From positions 1,674,001 through 1,738,000 of the forward strand of contig NZ_FWFO01000001.1 in assembly GCF_900172225.1 (NCBI RefSeq): a stretch of DNA of 64,000 nucleotides, read 5' to 3'. The stretch comes from Falsiruegeria litorea R37. GTDB lineage: Bacteria; Pseudomonadota; Alphaproteobacteria; Rhodobacterales; Rhodobacteraceae. A program made the translations under genes and the position numbers. Positions 17,247-25,569 of the stretch are shown here, piece after piece (positions within the stretch are counted from its first letter, which is position 1; each line of letters begins with the position of its first letter). A model generated the notes under the pieces. That model had not been told where the DNA came from. It searched no databases and saw nothing but the letters and a program-made list of their open reading frames with translations.

Positions 17247-18335
17247 ATGACCGTTTCCACTTTCACCCGCCGCGCTGTTGTCGGCCTGATCGCCGCCGCC
17301 GGCATTGCCGCGCCTGCGGCCGCCGAGGTCGACTTTTCCGGCAAGACGATCGAATGGGTCATTCCGTTCTCGGAAACCGGGGGGTCGGCCAAATGGGCCA
17401 ACTTCTTTGCCCCGCTGCTGGCCGAAGAGCTGCCGGGCAATCCCACGGTTGTGGTAAAGTTCATGCCGGGCGCCGGGTCCACCAAGGGGGCCAACTGGTT
17501 CCAGGAACAGGACCATGACGACGGCACGCTGCTGTTCGGCACTTCGGGCTCGACGCAATTTCCCTATCTGCTGGGTGATCCGCGTGTGCGTTATGAATAC
17601 AAGGACTGGAACCCGGTCATGGCCTCGGGCACGGGCGGCGTGGCCTATTTGAACCCGGAAGATGGCGCCAAGTTTGATGGCTCGGCCAACGGGCTGAAGG
17701 ATGTGGATTTCATCTATGGGTCGCAAGGCGCGACACGTCTGGACCTGGTGCCGCTTTTGGCCTGGCAGATGCTTGGCATGAACGTGGAGCCGGTGTTCGG
17801 CATCAAGGGGCGCGGTGACGGCCGTCTGATGTTTGAGCGGGGCGAAGCGACAATCGACTACCAGACCTCGTCGGGCTATCTGAAAGGGTCGGCCGAGATG
17901 GTGGCTGCAGGCGACGCGGTGGCGATGATGACTTGGGGAGCGTTGGACGCGGATGGCAACATCGTGCGCGATCCGACTTTCCCCGACATCCCGACCTTCA
18001 AGGAGGTCTGCGAGGCCACCGAAGGTTGTGAAACCAGTGGTGAGGTCTGGGACGCCTGGCGCGCCTTCTTTGTCGCGGGCTTCCCGGTGCAGAAACTGGC
18101 CTTCCTGCCTGCAGGCACGCCTCAAGAGGTGATCGACACCTACACCGCCGCGTTCGAAGCCGTTGTGGCGCGCGCTGATTTTGCAGACATTTCGTCTAAG
18201 CGGGTTGGTAAATACCAGGTCTTTACTGGCGCGGAGGCGCAGGGTGCATTGGGCACGGCGACTTCGGTTCCGGATGAGGCCAAGACCTTTGTGACCAACT
18301 GGCTGCAAGAGGCCTATGGCGTCTCGCTGAACTGA
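17247..18335 (+). CDS. Tripartite tricarboxylate transporter substrate-binding protein (TctC family)
   Basis: This is a periplasmic solute receptor of 362 residues. The signal peptide spans residues 1-26 (RRAVVGLIAAAGIAAPAAA). The mature part begins with the family pattern IEWVIPFSETGGSAKWANF, then VVVKFMPGAGSTKGANWF and LLFGTSGSTQFPYLLG. It is longer than the usual 320-330 residues. GGGAGG sits just before the ATG. It is divergent to the TctDE-like regulators and is followed by a fused TctA-TctB, so the three make one uptake system. The ligand is unknown; the PrpF/GalD-like gene downstream suggests an unsaturated tricarboxylate. Confidence 0.92.
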   Translation: MTVSTFTRRAVVGLIAAAGIAAPAAAEVDFSGKTIEWVIPFSETGGSAKWANFFAPLLAEELPGNPTVVVKFMPGAGSTKGANWFQEQDHDDGTLLFGTSGSTQFPYLLGDPRVRYEYKDWNPVMASGTGGVAYLNPEDGAKFDGSANGLKDVDFIYGSQGATRLDLVPLLAWQMLGMNVEPVFGIKGRGDGRLMFERGEATIDYQTSSGYLKGSAEMVAAGDAVAMMTWGALDADGNIVRDPTFPDIPTFKEVCEATEGCETSGEVWDAWRAFFVAGFPVQKLAFLPAGTPQEVIDTYTAAFEAVVARADFADISSKRVGKYQVFTGAEAQGALGTATSVPDEAKTFVTNWLQEAYGVSLN

Positions 18336-18406
18336 TCACTCCCACCTTGGCGCGTGGGTCTAACACGCGCCACTTTTCCCGATTTTTCTACTGAAAGGCG
18401 GCTCCC

Positions 18407-20437
18407 ATGGAGGCTTTCGCCACCGCTCTTCCTGCGCTTGGAGAAGCGTGGGGTTTGATCCTGCAACCTGTTGTTCTGGGATACCTGGTCCTGGGGGTCG
18501 TGATGGGCCTGGCCGTGGGGGTCTTTCCGGGCCTGGGCGGCATCGCTGGCCTGTCTCTGCTTTTGCCATTCATGTTCGGCATGGACCCGGTTCTGGGTCT
18601 GGCCCTGATGATCGGCATGGTCGCCGTGGTGCCGACCTCGGACACATTCGCCTCTGTCTTGATGGGAATCCCCGGCAGCTCGGCCTCGCAGGCCACGGTG
18701 CTGGACGGGTTTCCCATGGCCAAGAACGGGCAGGCGGCACGGGCCCTGTCTGCGGCCTTCTCCAGCTCGCTCTTTGGTGGGCTTGTAGGCGCCTGTTTTC
18801 TGACCCTGTTTATCCTGGTCGCTCGGCCCATCGTCCTGGCCTTTGGTCTGCCTGAGATGTTGATGATCACCATCCTCGGCCTCTCTATGGTTGCCGTTCT
18901 GGCGGGGCGTTTCCCGCTCAAGGGTCTCGCCGCCGCCGGTTTGGGCCTGATGATCGGAACCATCGGCGAGGCGGATGCAGGCGGCAGCCTGCGCATGGCC
19001 TCCTATGGCATTCCATATCTGACCGACGGGCTGAAGCTGGTCATCGTCGGTCTGGGCATTTTTGCCATTCCCGAAATCGTATCCCTGCTGCGCCAGGACC
19101 GTTCTATCGCCAAAGGCGCAAGCCTGGGCGCAGGGTGGCTGGACGGTGTAAAGGACTGGTTCGCCAATATCTGGTTGTCGGTGCGCTGTTCGGTGATCGG
19201 CGTCGTCGTGGGCATCATTCCCGGCCTGGGCGGCAGCGTGGTCGACTGGATCGCCTATGGCCATTCGGTCCAGACCACCAAGGACAAGTCCAACTTCGGC
19301 AAGGGCGAAGTCCGTGGCGTGATCGGGCCGGAAAGTTCGAACAACGCAAAAGAGGGCGGGGGGCTTGTCCCGACGCTCTTGTTCGGCATTCCCGGATCCG
19401 GATCGATGGCGATCTTCATCGGCGCGGTGGCCTTGCTGGGTTCGGGCGATATCGAGGTTGGCCCGGGCATGTTGAAGGACAACCTGGACATCACCTATTC
19501 GATCGTCTGGCTGTTGGCGCTTGCCAATGTCGTCGGCACGGTGCTGTGCATCGCCGCCTCGGGTGGCATCGCCAAGCTGACCACGATCCGGTTCACATAC
19601 CTGGCGCCGTTCCTGTTCATGCTGATCAGCTTTGCTGCGTTCCAGTCGGGGCAGAACTTCGAGGATCTTCTGGCACTGTTCGCCATCGGCCTCATCGGCA
19701 TCTTCCTGCGCCGGTTTGATTGGTCGCGACCCGCCTTTCTGATCGGTTTCGTCCTGTCCAACCCGGTCGAGAAATTCACCAACCAGGCGTTTCAGATCGC
19801 CTCTTTCCGGTTCCGCAAGGGGTTTGATGTGGGCATGGAGTATGTCTTTAGCCCCATCGTGATCGTGCTGATCATCATCACCGTGGTCTCGGTTGTTCTT
19901 GGCATTCGCCAGGCCAAATCGATCATGGCCGAAGGCGAGGTGCAGTCCGGTGCCAAACGCGCGCCGATGGTGTTCCTGCTTGTGCTGGCGGGCTATCTGA
20001 TCGTTGCGCTGGTGAACGCCAACATGATCCCCGACTACAACATGACCGACAAGATCATCCCGCTGGTCGTGGGCAGTTTTGCCCTGCTGTGCTGCGCTAT
20101 CCTGCTGGTGCAGATGATGCGCCGCCCCGAGGGCGATCCGATCTTTGCCGACAAAGAGGTGGCGGGCGAAGACGCCGATGCCCCCTTTGGCTTGTGGTCC
20201 ACGCTGGCCTGGTTCGCCGCGCTGATCGCCGCGACCTGGGTGGTGGGTTTCATCCTGGCGCTGTTGGGCTTTCTGATCAGTTTCCTGCGGGTTCGGGCCG
20301 GTGCCAGCTGGGGCAAGACCCTGCTGCTGACCGCCTGCGGCATCGGCTTCATGTGCCTGATGGCGGGTGCCCTGAACCGCGATTTCCCACCGGGCCTGTT
20401 GCAGGGTGCCGTTGATCTGCCCTGGCCGCTGAAGTGA
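18407..20437 (+). CDS. Fused tripartite tricarboxylate transporter permease (TctA-TctB)
   Basis: This is a single protein of 676 residues covering both membrane subunits. Residues 1 to about 500 are the large TctA domain, with family stretches VGVFPGLGGIAGLSLLLPF, PTSDTFASVLMGIPGSSASQ, VGIIPGLGGSVVDWIAYGH and PTLLFGIPGSGSMAIFIGA. Residues from about 520 to 676 have four more hydrophobic segments like the small TctB subunit (PF07331), starting with APMVFLLVLAGYLIVALV. Usually TctB is a separate 150-residue protein, and there is no such gene here, so a fusion is the best reading. Confidence 0.9.
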   Translation: MEAFATALPALGEAWGLILQPVVLGYLVLGVVMGLAVGVFPGLGGIAGLSLLLPFMFGMDPVLGLALMIGMVAVVPTSDTFASVLMGIPGSSASQATVLDGFPMAKNGQAARALSAAFSSSLFGGLVGACFLTLFILVARPIVLAFGLPEMLMITILGLSMVAVLAGRFPLKGLAAAGLGLMIGTIGEADAGGSLRMASYGIPYLTDGLKLVIVGLGIFAIPEIVSLLRQDRSIAKGASLGAGWLDGVKDWFANIWLSVRCSVIGVVVGIIPGLGGSVVDWIAYGHSVQTTKDKSNFGKGEVRGVIGPESSNNAKEGGGLVPTLLFGIPGSGSMAIFIGAVALLGSGDIEVGPGMLKDNLDITYSIVWLLALANVVGTVLCIAASGGIAKLTTIRFTYLAPFLFMLISFAAFQSGQNFEDLLALFAIGLIGIFLRRFDWSRPAFLIGFVLSNPVEKFTNQAFQIASFRFRKGFDVGMEYVFSPIVIVLIIITVVSVVLGIRQAKSIMAEGEVQSGAKRAPMVFLLVLAGYLIVALVNANMIPDYNMTDKIIPLVVGSFALLCCAILLVQMMRRPEGDPIFADKEVAGEDADAPFGLWSTLAWFAALIAATWVVGFILALLGFLISFLRVRAGASWGKTLLLTACGIGFMCLMAGALNRDFPPGLLQGAVDLPWPLK

Positions 20438-20447
20438 GGAGCATGAC

Positions 20448-21548
20448 ATGACCCAGATCGCCATTCCCTACATCCACATGCGCGGAGGCACCTCGAAGGG
20501 GCCATATTTCCGGCGTTCGGATTTGCCCGAAGATCTGGACACCCTGGCGCGCGTCCTGATTGCCGCCGTGGGGTCTGGACACGGGTTGAACATCGACGGC
20601 ATCGGCGGCGGCGCGGCCGTGACGACCAAGGTCGCAATGCTGTCCAAAAGCACCAACAACTGGGCGGATGTGGATTACTTCTTTGCTCAGGTTTCGGTCG
20701 AGGAGCAACTGGTCGATTTCAAACCGACCTGTGGCAATATCCTGTCGGGTGTTGGGCCCGCGGCCATTGAAATGGGGCTGATTGAGCCCCAGGGCGATGT
20801 GACCGAGATCCGCATTCGCGCCGTGAACACCGATGCTCAGGTCGTCGCCAAGGTGCAGACACCCGGCGGCAAGCTTGCCTACGAGGGCGACGCCGAGATC
20901 GCAGGCGTGCCCGGCACGTCGGCGCCGGTACAGCTCAGCTTTATGGGCGTGGTGGGCTCGTCCACCGGGGCGTTTCTGCCCACGGGCAATCTGCGCGACA
21001 CAGTGGACGGAATTGAAGTGACCTGCATGGATGTCGCCATGCCCCTTGTCATCGCCCGAGCCGAGGATTTCGGCCTGACAGGATATGAAAGCGCCGAAGA
21101 GCTGGACGCCAACCGCGCCTTTTTCGACCGGATGGAGGCCATGCGCCTCGAGGCGGGTAAGCTGATGGGCATGGGCGATGTCAGCCAGTCGGTTACGCCC
21201 AAATTTGGCCTGCTGGCCCCCGCGCGCGACGGCGGCACCATCGCCACGCGTTACTTCATGCCTTGGAAAACCCATCCGACCATGGCTGTGACCGGGGCGC
21301 AATGCCTGGCCTCTTGCGCGTTGACGCCGGGTACGGTGTCGGACGGGATGTTGACGCGTCCTGCCACCAGCTCCGCCGAGGTTGTGTTGGAACATGCCTC
21401 GGGCACCATCGATGTGCTGGTCGATTTCAGCACCGAGGATGGCTTTGCCCTGAACGCGGCGGGCCTTGTGCGCACGGCGCGCAAGCTGGCCGACGGCCAC
21501 GTCTATGTTCCTGCCGATACCTGGGCCGGACAGGAGGAACCCGCATGA
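20448..21548 (+). CDS. PrpF/GalD family isomerase (4-oxalomesaconate tautomerase-like)
   Basis: This is a 366-residue protein of the PrpF family with the diaminopimelate-epimerase fold. PrpF members isomerise aconitate-type acids, and GalD tautomerises 4-oxalomesaconate in gallate breakdown. Markers are IPYIHMRGGTSKGPYF at the N-terminus, SGHGLNIDGIGGGAAVTTKVA at about 43, and the cysteine-containing KPTCGNILSGVGPAAIE at about 91. It lies 10 nt after the transporter and overlaps the next gene by ATGA. Together with a Tct transporter this suggests use of an unsaturated tricarboxylate or a related ring-cleavage acid. Which PrpF branch applies is open. Confidence 0.88.
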   Translation: MTQIAIPYIHMRGGTSKGPYFRRSDLPEDLDTLARVLIAAVGSGHGLNIDGIGGGAAVTTKVAMLSKSTNNWADVDYFFAQVSVEEQLVDFKPTCGNILSGVGPAAIEMGLIEPQGDVTEIRIRAVNTDAQVVAKVQTPGGKLAYEGDAEIAGVPGTSAPVQLSFMGVVGSSTGAFLPTGNLRDTVDGIEVTCMDVAMPLVIARAEDFGLTGYESAEELDANRAFFDRMEAMRLEAGKLMGMGDVSQSVTPKFGLLAPARDGGTIATRYFMPWKTHPTMAVTGAQCLASCALTPGTVSDGMLTRPATSSAEVVLEHASGTIDVLVDFSTEDGFALNAAGLVRTARKLADGHVYVPADTWAGQEEPA

Positions 21549-22360
21549 CCCTGCACAACATCCTGGTGGCGTTCAATGGTGGGCAGTCCTCGATCTCGGC
21601 GTTGAAATACGCGGCGCAGCTTGCGGGCTACCATGGCCATGTCACCGCGCTGCTGGCCCATTCCACCCATGAGGTGGTGGATCCCAATTCCGCCTGGGTC
21701 CCCGCCCGCGCGCGCACGATCATCGCCGAGGCCAATGCCGACATTCTGAATGAAATCGAGGCGCGGTTTAGCGTTGCGAGCGATGGCCTGGGTTTGGGCG
21801 ATCGGCTGCACTTTACCCGCGCCGCGGGGCGGGTCGACGCGGTGCTGGCCGAACACGCGCGCAGTTTCGACCTGTTGGTTGTCGGGCAGGATCAGGCCGG
21901 GGTGGACGAACACGTCACCCTGCATCCGGACCGCATCGCCTTGATGAGCGGCCGCCCGATCCTGATCGTGCCCGAAGGCCACGATGCCACGGCCCGTCAT
22001 GCGCATGCCGCGTTGGCCTGGGACGGTGGGCGCGCAGTGGCGCGGGCTCTGTCGGACGGGCTTGGTCTGTTGGAGGATCAGGGGCGGGTAACCGTCTTGA
22101 CCATCGGAGACGAGGCCATGCCGCGCCCGGTCGGTGATGTCACCCTGCACCTGTCTCGCCATGGTGTCGCGGCCACCCACGAACATATCGCCGCCACGCC
22201 CGGTGTGGCACGCGCTTTGCTGGCCTGGTGCACCGAACATGACCCCTGTCTGCTGGTCATGGGCGCCTATGAGCATTCGAAATTTCGCGAGGATTTCCTG
22301 GGCGGTGTCACAGCCCGGGTCCTTCGGTCCGCCCCCATCCCCGTTCTGCTGTCTCACTGA
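21545..22360 (+). CDS. Universal stress protein family, two-domain form
   Basis: This 271-residue protein appears to hold two UspA-like domains. The first starts HNILVAFNGGQSSISALKYAAQLA and runs to SGRPILIVPEGHD (about 146). The second starts AHAALAWDGGRAVARALSDGLG and ends with LLVMGAYEHSKFREDFLGGVTARVLRSAPIPVLLSH, a clear Usp C-terminal block (shown in parts). The start at 21545 overlaps the stop of the PrpF-like gene; the frame is open upstream only as an overlap. Its role in a transport operon is not known. Confidence 0.87.
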   Translation: MTLHNILVAFNGGQSSISALKYAAQLAGYHGHVTALLAHSTHEVVDPNSAWVPARARTIIAEANADILNEIEARFSVASDGLGLGDRLHFTRAAGRVDAVLAEHARSFDLLVVGQDQAGVDEHVTLHPDRIALMSGRPILIVPEGHDATARHAHAALAWDGGRAVARALSDGLGLLEDQGRVTVLTIGDEAMPRPVGDVTLHLSRHGVAATHEHIAATPGVARALLAWCTEHDPCLLVMGAYEHSKFREDFLGGVTARVLRSAPIPVLLSH

Positions 22361-22368
22361 GGAAGACC

Positions 22369-22551
22369 ATGACATCCCAAGACGCCATAAACCGCATCAA
22401 CGCCGCCATCGACAGCTTGCGCGAGGTGCGCGACACCATCGGGGCCGAGCTGACCTCTATGCCGAACTTGAAAGATCCCGAGGTTCAGCGCCTGTCGGTC
22501 CTGCACGATCGCGCCGCGAACGCAGTGGCGGCTTATCACAAGGGGCAATGA
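22369..22551 (+). CDS. Small conserved-looking protein of 60 residues, function unknown
   Basis: A GAGGAAG ribosome binding site lies 5 nt before the ATG, and the stop overlaps the start of the next gene (ATGA), so it is very likely translated as part of the operon. The protein is predicted to be two amphipathic helices joined by PNLKDPEVQ, with a possible coiled coil in the first helix (INAAIDSLREVRDTIGAEL). No family is recognised. Confidence 0.7.
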   Translation: MTSQDAINRINAAIDSLREVRDTIGAELTSMPNLKDPEVQRLSVLHDRAANAVAAYHKGQ

Positions 22552-23525
22552 TGCGCGTTCACATTCTGGATGACTGGTTCGATACGCTGCGCGGCCTGCC
22601 CAGCTTTGCCAAGCTTGACGGGCATGAGGTGACCGTCTGGACCGACCATGTCGAGGATGTCGACAGTCTGGTCAAACGGCTGGCCGACGCCGAAGCGCTG
22701 GTGCTGTTTCGCGAACGCACCCAAGTCACGCGTGACCTGCTGGAGCGTCTTCCCAACCTGCGCCTAATCTCGCAACGCGGGGTCTACCCGCATGTGGACG
22801 TTGCTGCCTGTACCGATCACGGGGTTGCCTTCTGTTCGAAGATACCCAGCGGCGGCGCCCCCAACCATGCCGCAGCTGAGTTGACTTGGGCCCTGATCCT
22901 GGCCGGGATGCGCGATTTGCCCGGGCAGATGGCCAGTGTAAAGGCCGGGCGTTGGCAATCAGGCGTCGGCAAGACACTCAGGGGGCGTCGTCTGGGGCTT
23001 TATGGCTATGGCCGCATTGCGCGATTGGTGGCCGGGTATGCGCGCGCCTTTGGAATGGAGGTGACCTGGTGGGCCTCGAAGGAGGGGCGAGCCCGTGCTC
23101 AAGCACAGGGGGAGACAATCGCCGAAAATCGGCAGGCCTTCTTCGCCGAAGCCGACGTGGTCAGCCTGCACCTGCGCCTGAAACCGGCCACGCGCGGGAT
23201 CATCACCGCACAGGATCTGGCGGCGATGCAGTCCGGTGCGCTGCTCGTGAATACCTCACGCGCGGGGCTGATCGCGCCGGGTGCGCTGTTGCAGGCACTG
23301 AACGCGGGGTGCCCGGGCAAGGCTGCCATTGACGTGTTCGACACCGAACCATTGACCGACTCGTCCGACCCTCTGCTGACCCATCCCAATCTCATCGCCA
23401 CGCCGCACATCGGTTTCGTCACCGAAGACGAATTCGACCTTCAGTTCGCGGACATCTACGACCAGGTGAACGCTTTTGCGCTTGGGGTGCCGACCAATGT
23501 GGTCAACCCGGAGGTCTCTGGCTGA
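22548..23525 (+). CDS. D-2-hydroxyacid dehydrogenase
   Basis: This is a 325-residue NAD(P)-dependent dehydrogenase that reduces a 2-oxo acid or oxidises a D-2-hydroxyacid. The nucleotide fold begins at about 146 with LGLYGYGRIARLVAGYARAFGM. The catalytic set is Arg in NTSRAGLI, Glu in DVFDTEPL and His in TPHIGFV. Two adjacent ATG codons (22548 and 22551) are possible starts. The gene overlaps the small protein gene and closes the tctC operon, so it probably handles a product of the imported acid. Confidence 0.92.
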   Translation: MMRVHILDDWFDTLRGLPSFAKLDGHEVTVWTDHVEDVDSLVKRLADAEALVLFRERTQVTRDLLERLPNLRLISQRGVYPHVDVAACTDHGVAFCSKIPSGGAPNHAAAELTWALILAGMRDLPGQMASVKAGRWQSGVGKTLRGRRLGLYGYGRIARLVAGYARAFGMEVTWWASKEGRARAQAQGETIAENRQAFFAEADVVSLHLRLKPATRGIITAQDLAAMQSGALLVNTSRAGLIAPGALLQALNAGCPGKAAIDVFDTEPLTDSSDPLLTHPNLIATPHIGFVTEDEFDLQFADIYDQVNAFALGVPTNVVNPEVSG

Positions 23526-23682
23526 ATCTGCGTGTCGCGCGACGCGCACCGTTGCCGCCGTCAGGGAAATGATCCGCCAGATCAACTCCTGATCGACCAC
23601 AGGTTTTGGTGATGGTTCTTCGTCGAACCCTATGTGTATCTTGCACCATGCAGCGATTGATTTCCGGGCGTCAGTGAACATG

Positions 23683-23714
23683 AAAAAGGCCGCAGCGGAT
23701 AACCGCAGCGGCCT
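23683..23714 (-). terminator. Rho-independent terminator after the first barrel gene
   Basis: A GC-rich stem (arms 23687-23698 and 23703-23714 with one mismatch, loop ATAA) is followed on the minus strand by a run of five T. It lies 25 bp after the stop of the gene that ends at 23740. Confidence 0.85.
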
Positions 23715-23739
23715 GAATTCAATCGGCGATGAGTGCGGG

Positions 23740-24450
23740 TTACATACCCGGTAGACGATCCAAGATGGAACGGCGGCCAAAGGTGGTGCCGGGGCGGTCG
23801 CCCAGGTTGAACTTCATCCCAAAGCCCACGAAGGCATCGCTGGAGCTGAAGTTGGCGACGCGGGCGTTGCCGTTGCCCAATTCGCCATACAGCGCCACGC
23901 CGCTGCCCAGTTCATAGTCGGCGCCGATGGCCAGACGGGTCAGGTCTGAACCTGTTTTGTTGTCCATATAGTCGAACTGCGCGTTCAAGCTCAGGTTGCT
24001 GCCCACGTCGCTGCTGAGCTTGGCGCCGAGCAGGGTGGCGTTCTGCCCCTGGACACGACCGCGCGAGAAATACCCTTCTACCGTCATGCCGGTGAAGTCA
24101 TAGGTGGCCTCAAGCCCATAGAAGTTGCGGTCGATGGTGTTCTCGTCCTCGGTGCCCCAAAAGGCACCAATCGCCCCGCCATAGTCGAACTGATAAACGC
24201 CGTGCAAGGTTGCGCTGTGGCCGGATGTGTTGCTTTGGCCAAAGCGGTAGTAACCGAGGTCGATCTGGGTCGAAAAGCTGTCGCTGAGCCCAAGTTCAAA
24301 GGATCCGCGCAGTGCTTGGCGCGTGCCTTTGGAATTGTTGGTGAACTGATAGTGGGACACGTCAACATTTGCGCCGCTGATTGCCTGAGCGTTCGCGCTG
24401 ATCGGGACGAGCCCCATGGCAAGCACCGCCGCCATTGCCTGGGGTTTCAT
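23740..24450 (-). CDS. Outer-membrane beta-barrel protein, porin-like (paralogue 1)
   Basis: This 236-residue protein has a signal peptide 1-22 (MAAVLAMGLVPISANA). The rest is alternating short strands rich in Gly, Tyr and Phe, such as DLGYYRFGQ, HGVYQFDYGGAIGAFWG and NAQFDYMDNK. It ends with the block PGTTFGRRSILDRLPGM, which is shared almost unchanged by the next gene. The start at 24450 has AAAGGAG upstream; 29 more residues could be read but do not form a signal peptide. It is probably a small porin-like barrel with no known substrate. Confidence 0.75.
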   Translation of the reverse strand: MKPQAMAAVLAMGLVPISANAQAISGANVDVSHYQFTNNSKGTRQALRGSFELGLSDSFSTQIDLGYYRFGQSNTSGHSATLHGVYQFDYGGAIGAFWGTEDENTIDRNFYGLEATYDFTGMTVEGYFSRGRVQGQNATLLGAKLSSDVGSNLSLNAQFDYMDNKTGSDLTRLAIGADYELGSGVALYGELGNGNARVANFSSSDAFVGFGMKFNLGDRPGTTFGRRSILDRLPGM

Positions 24451-24588
24451 ATGTTCTGCTCCTTTGCCTCGTGCGCCTCTCGCACGGGATAGTTCTTGTA
24501 CATCTCTGCACGGCGCTTTTCGCGCTCTGATAGGCACAATCTAATGCACGGAGCGAATCAGGTAAAGTGTTAAAGGAATTGGGGGAAT

Positions 24589-24614
24589 CGTCGGCGCCAA
24601 TCGCGGCGCCGACG
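24589..24614 (-). terminator. Hairpin after the second barrel gene
   Basis: A perfect 10-bp stem (CGTCGGCGCC 24589-24598, GGCGCCGACG 24605-24614) with a 6-nt loop lies 12 bp after the stop of the gene ending at 24626. No long T-run follows on the minus strand, so termination may be partial. Confidence 0.6.
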
Positions 24615-24625
24615 CCACAGGTGGA

Positions 24626-25345
24626 TCAGAGGCCGGGCAGTTTGTCCAAGAAGCCGCGGCGACCAAAGGTGGTGCCACGCTTGGTGCCCAGATTGTAGCG
24701 CACGCCAAAGCCGACAAAGGCCTCGTTTGCGCCCGCATTGCCTGCGTTGGCGTCAAAGCCACCCGCTTCGGCGTAGAAGGCGCCGCCTTGGCCAAAGTCA
24801 TAGTCGGCACCGATGCTGTAGCGGGTCGCGTCAACGCCGTTGCGCGCGTCGATGTAGTCGACGTTGGCTTTCAGGCGCCAGGATTCGTTGATGTTGCCCC
24901 GAACTTGCAGGCCCGCCAGCGTGCCGTTGCTGCCATTGTTTCCGGCGGCGTCGGCAATGGATGCGTAGCCTTCGAACTCGATCCGGCCAGTTTCGTGCCC
25001 GGCTTCGACGCCATAGAAATTCACGCCTTGGTTGTTAAGGTTGTCACGCCCGGCGAACACACCCAGCGAGGTGAACTCGCCCACGTGAAAGTTGCCGTGC
25101 AGGGTTACATTGGTGCCAACCTCGTTAACGGCGTTCAGATCATGCAGGCCCAGATCAGCTTGCAGGCCAAAGGTGCGGGTAAATGCGACCTCGCCCGAAC
25201 CGGTGAGCGAGCGTTTGGAGACACGGGTGTTGTCGGTGAAGGCGGAATAGCCAAGATCGACATAGCCGCCAACCAATTCAGCGGCTGTAGTGGACTGCGC
25301 GAATGCGACGGACAGCCCAAGGGCTGCCAGGGTCAAAGTTTTCAT
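24626..25345 (-). CDS. Outer-membrane beta-barrel protein, porin-like (paralogue 2)
   Basis: This is 239 residues with a signal peptide 1-21 (LTLAALGLSVAFAQSTTA). The barrel-like body resembles the neighbouring paralogue in length and layout: GGYVDLGYSAFTDN matches ANVDVSHYQFTNN, and YSIGADYDFGQGGAFYAEAGG matches LAIGADYELGSGVALYGELG. The C-terminus RGTTFGRRGFLDKLPGL is nearly the same as in the neighbour. The pair arose by tandem duplication. GGAG precedes the ATG. Confidence 0.75.
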   Translation of the reverse strand: MKTLTLAALGLSVAFAQSTTAAELVGGYVDLGYSAFTDNTRVSKRSLTGSGEVAFTRTFGLQADLGLHDLNAVNEVGTNVTLHGNFHVGEFTSLGVFAGRDNLNNQGVNFYGVEAGHETGRIEFEGYASIADAAGNNGSNGTLAGLQVRGNINESWRLKANVDYIDARNGVDATRYSIGADYDFGQGGAFYAEAGGFDANAGNAGANEAFVGFGVRYNLGTKRGTTFGRRGFLDKLPGL

Positions 25346-25372
25346 GGACCTGCTCCAATTATGTTGTTTTTT

Positions 25373-25386
25373 CGCACTTTAGTGCG
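25373..25386. promoter_or_regulatory. Palindrome in the leader of the second barrel gene
   Basis: CGCACT-TT-AGTGCG is a perfect 14-bp dyad 28 bp upstream of the ATG. It could be an operator or a leader stem. No regulator gene is adjacent. Confidence 0.4.
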
Positions 25387-25504
25387 TTTTCTTATCAGCT
25401 ATCACATTGATCTAAGGGCGATACACCCCAAGGGTGAAAATGATGAAATTGTTGCGGGCTGACCACAGGCGCCGTCAACGCATTGTGCCATGCGCGTTTG
25501 GCGC

Positions 25505-25539
25505 AAAAAAAATGGCCCCAACCGGCGGTGGTTGGGGCC
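25505..25539 (-). terminator. Rho-independent terminator of the alcohol dehydrogenase operon
   Basis: The 10-bp stem GGCCCCAACC/GGTTGGGGCC (25514-25523, 25530-25539) is followed on the minus strand by T and then eight T (25512-25505). It lies 31 bp after the stop at 25570 and ends the long operon that starts near 33353. Confidence 0.92.
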
Positions 25540-25569
25540 GAAGGCTTTTAATTAGGGTGGTTGTGCGCC

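Noticed and set aside
18314-20464. 716-codon open frame on the minus strand
   Set aside because: It is the mirror of the TctA-TctB gene; the His/Asp/Gln-rich product has no family and no ribosome binding site.
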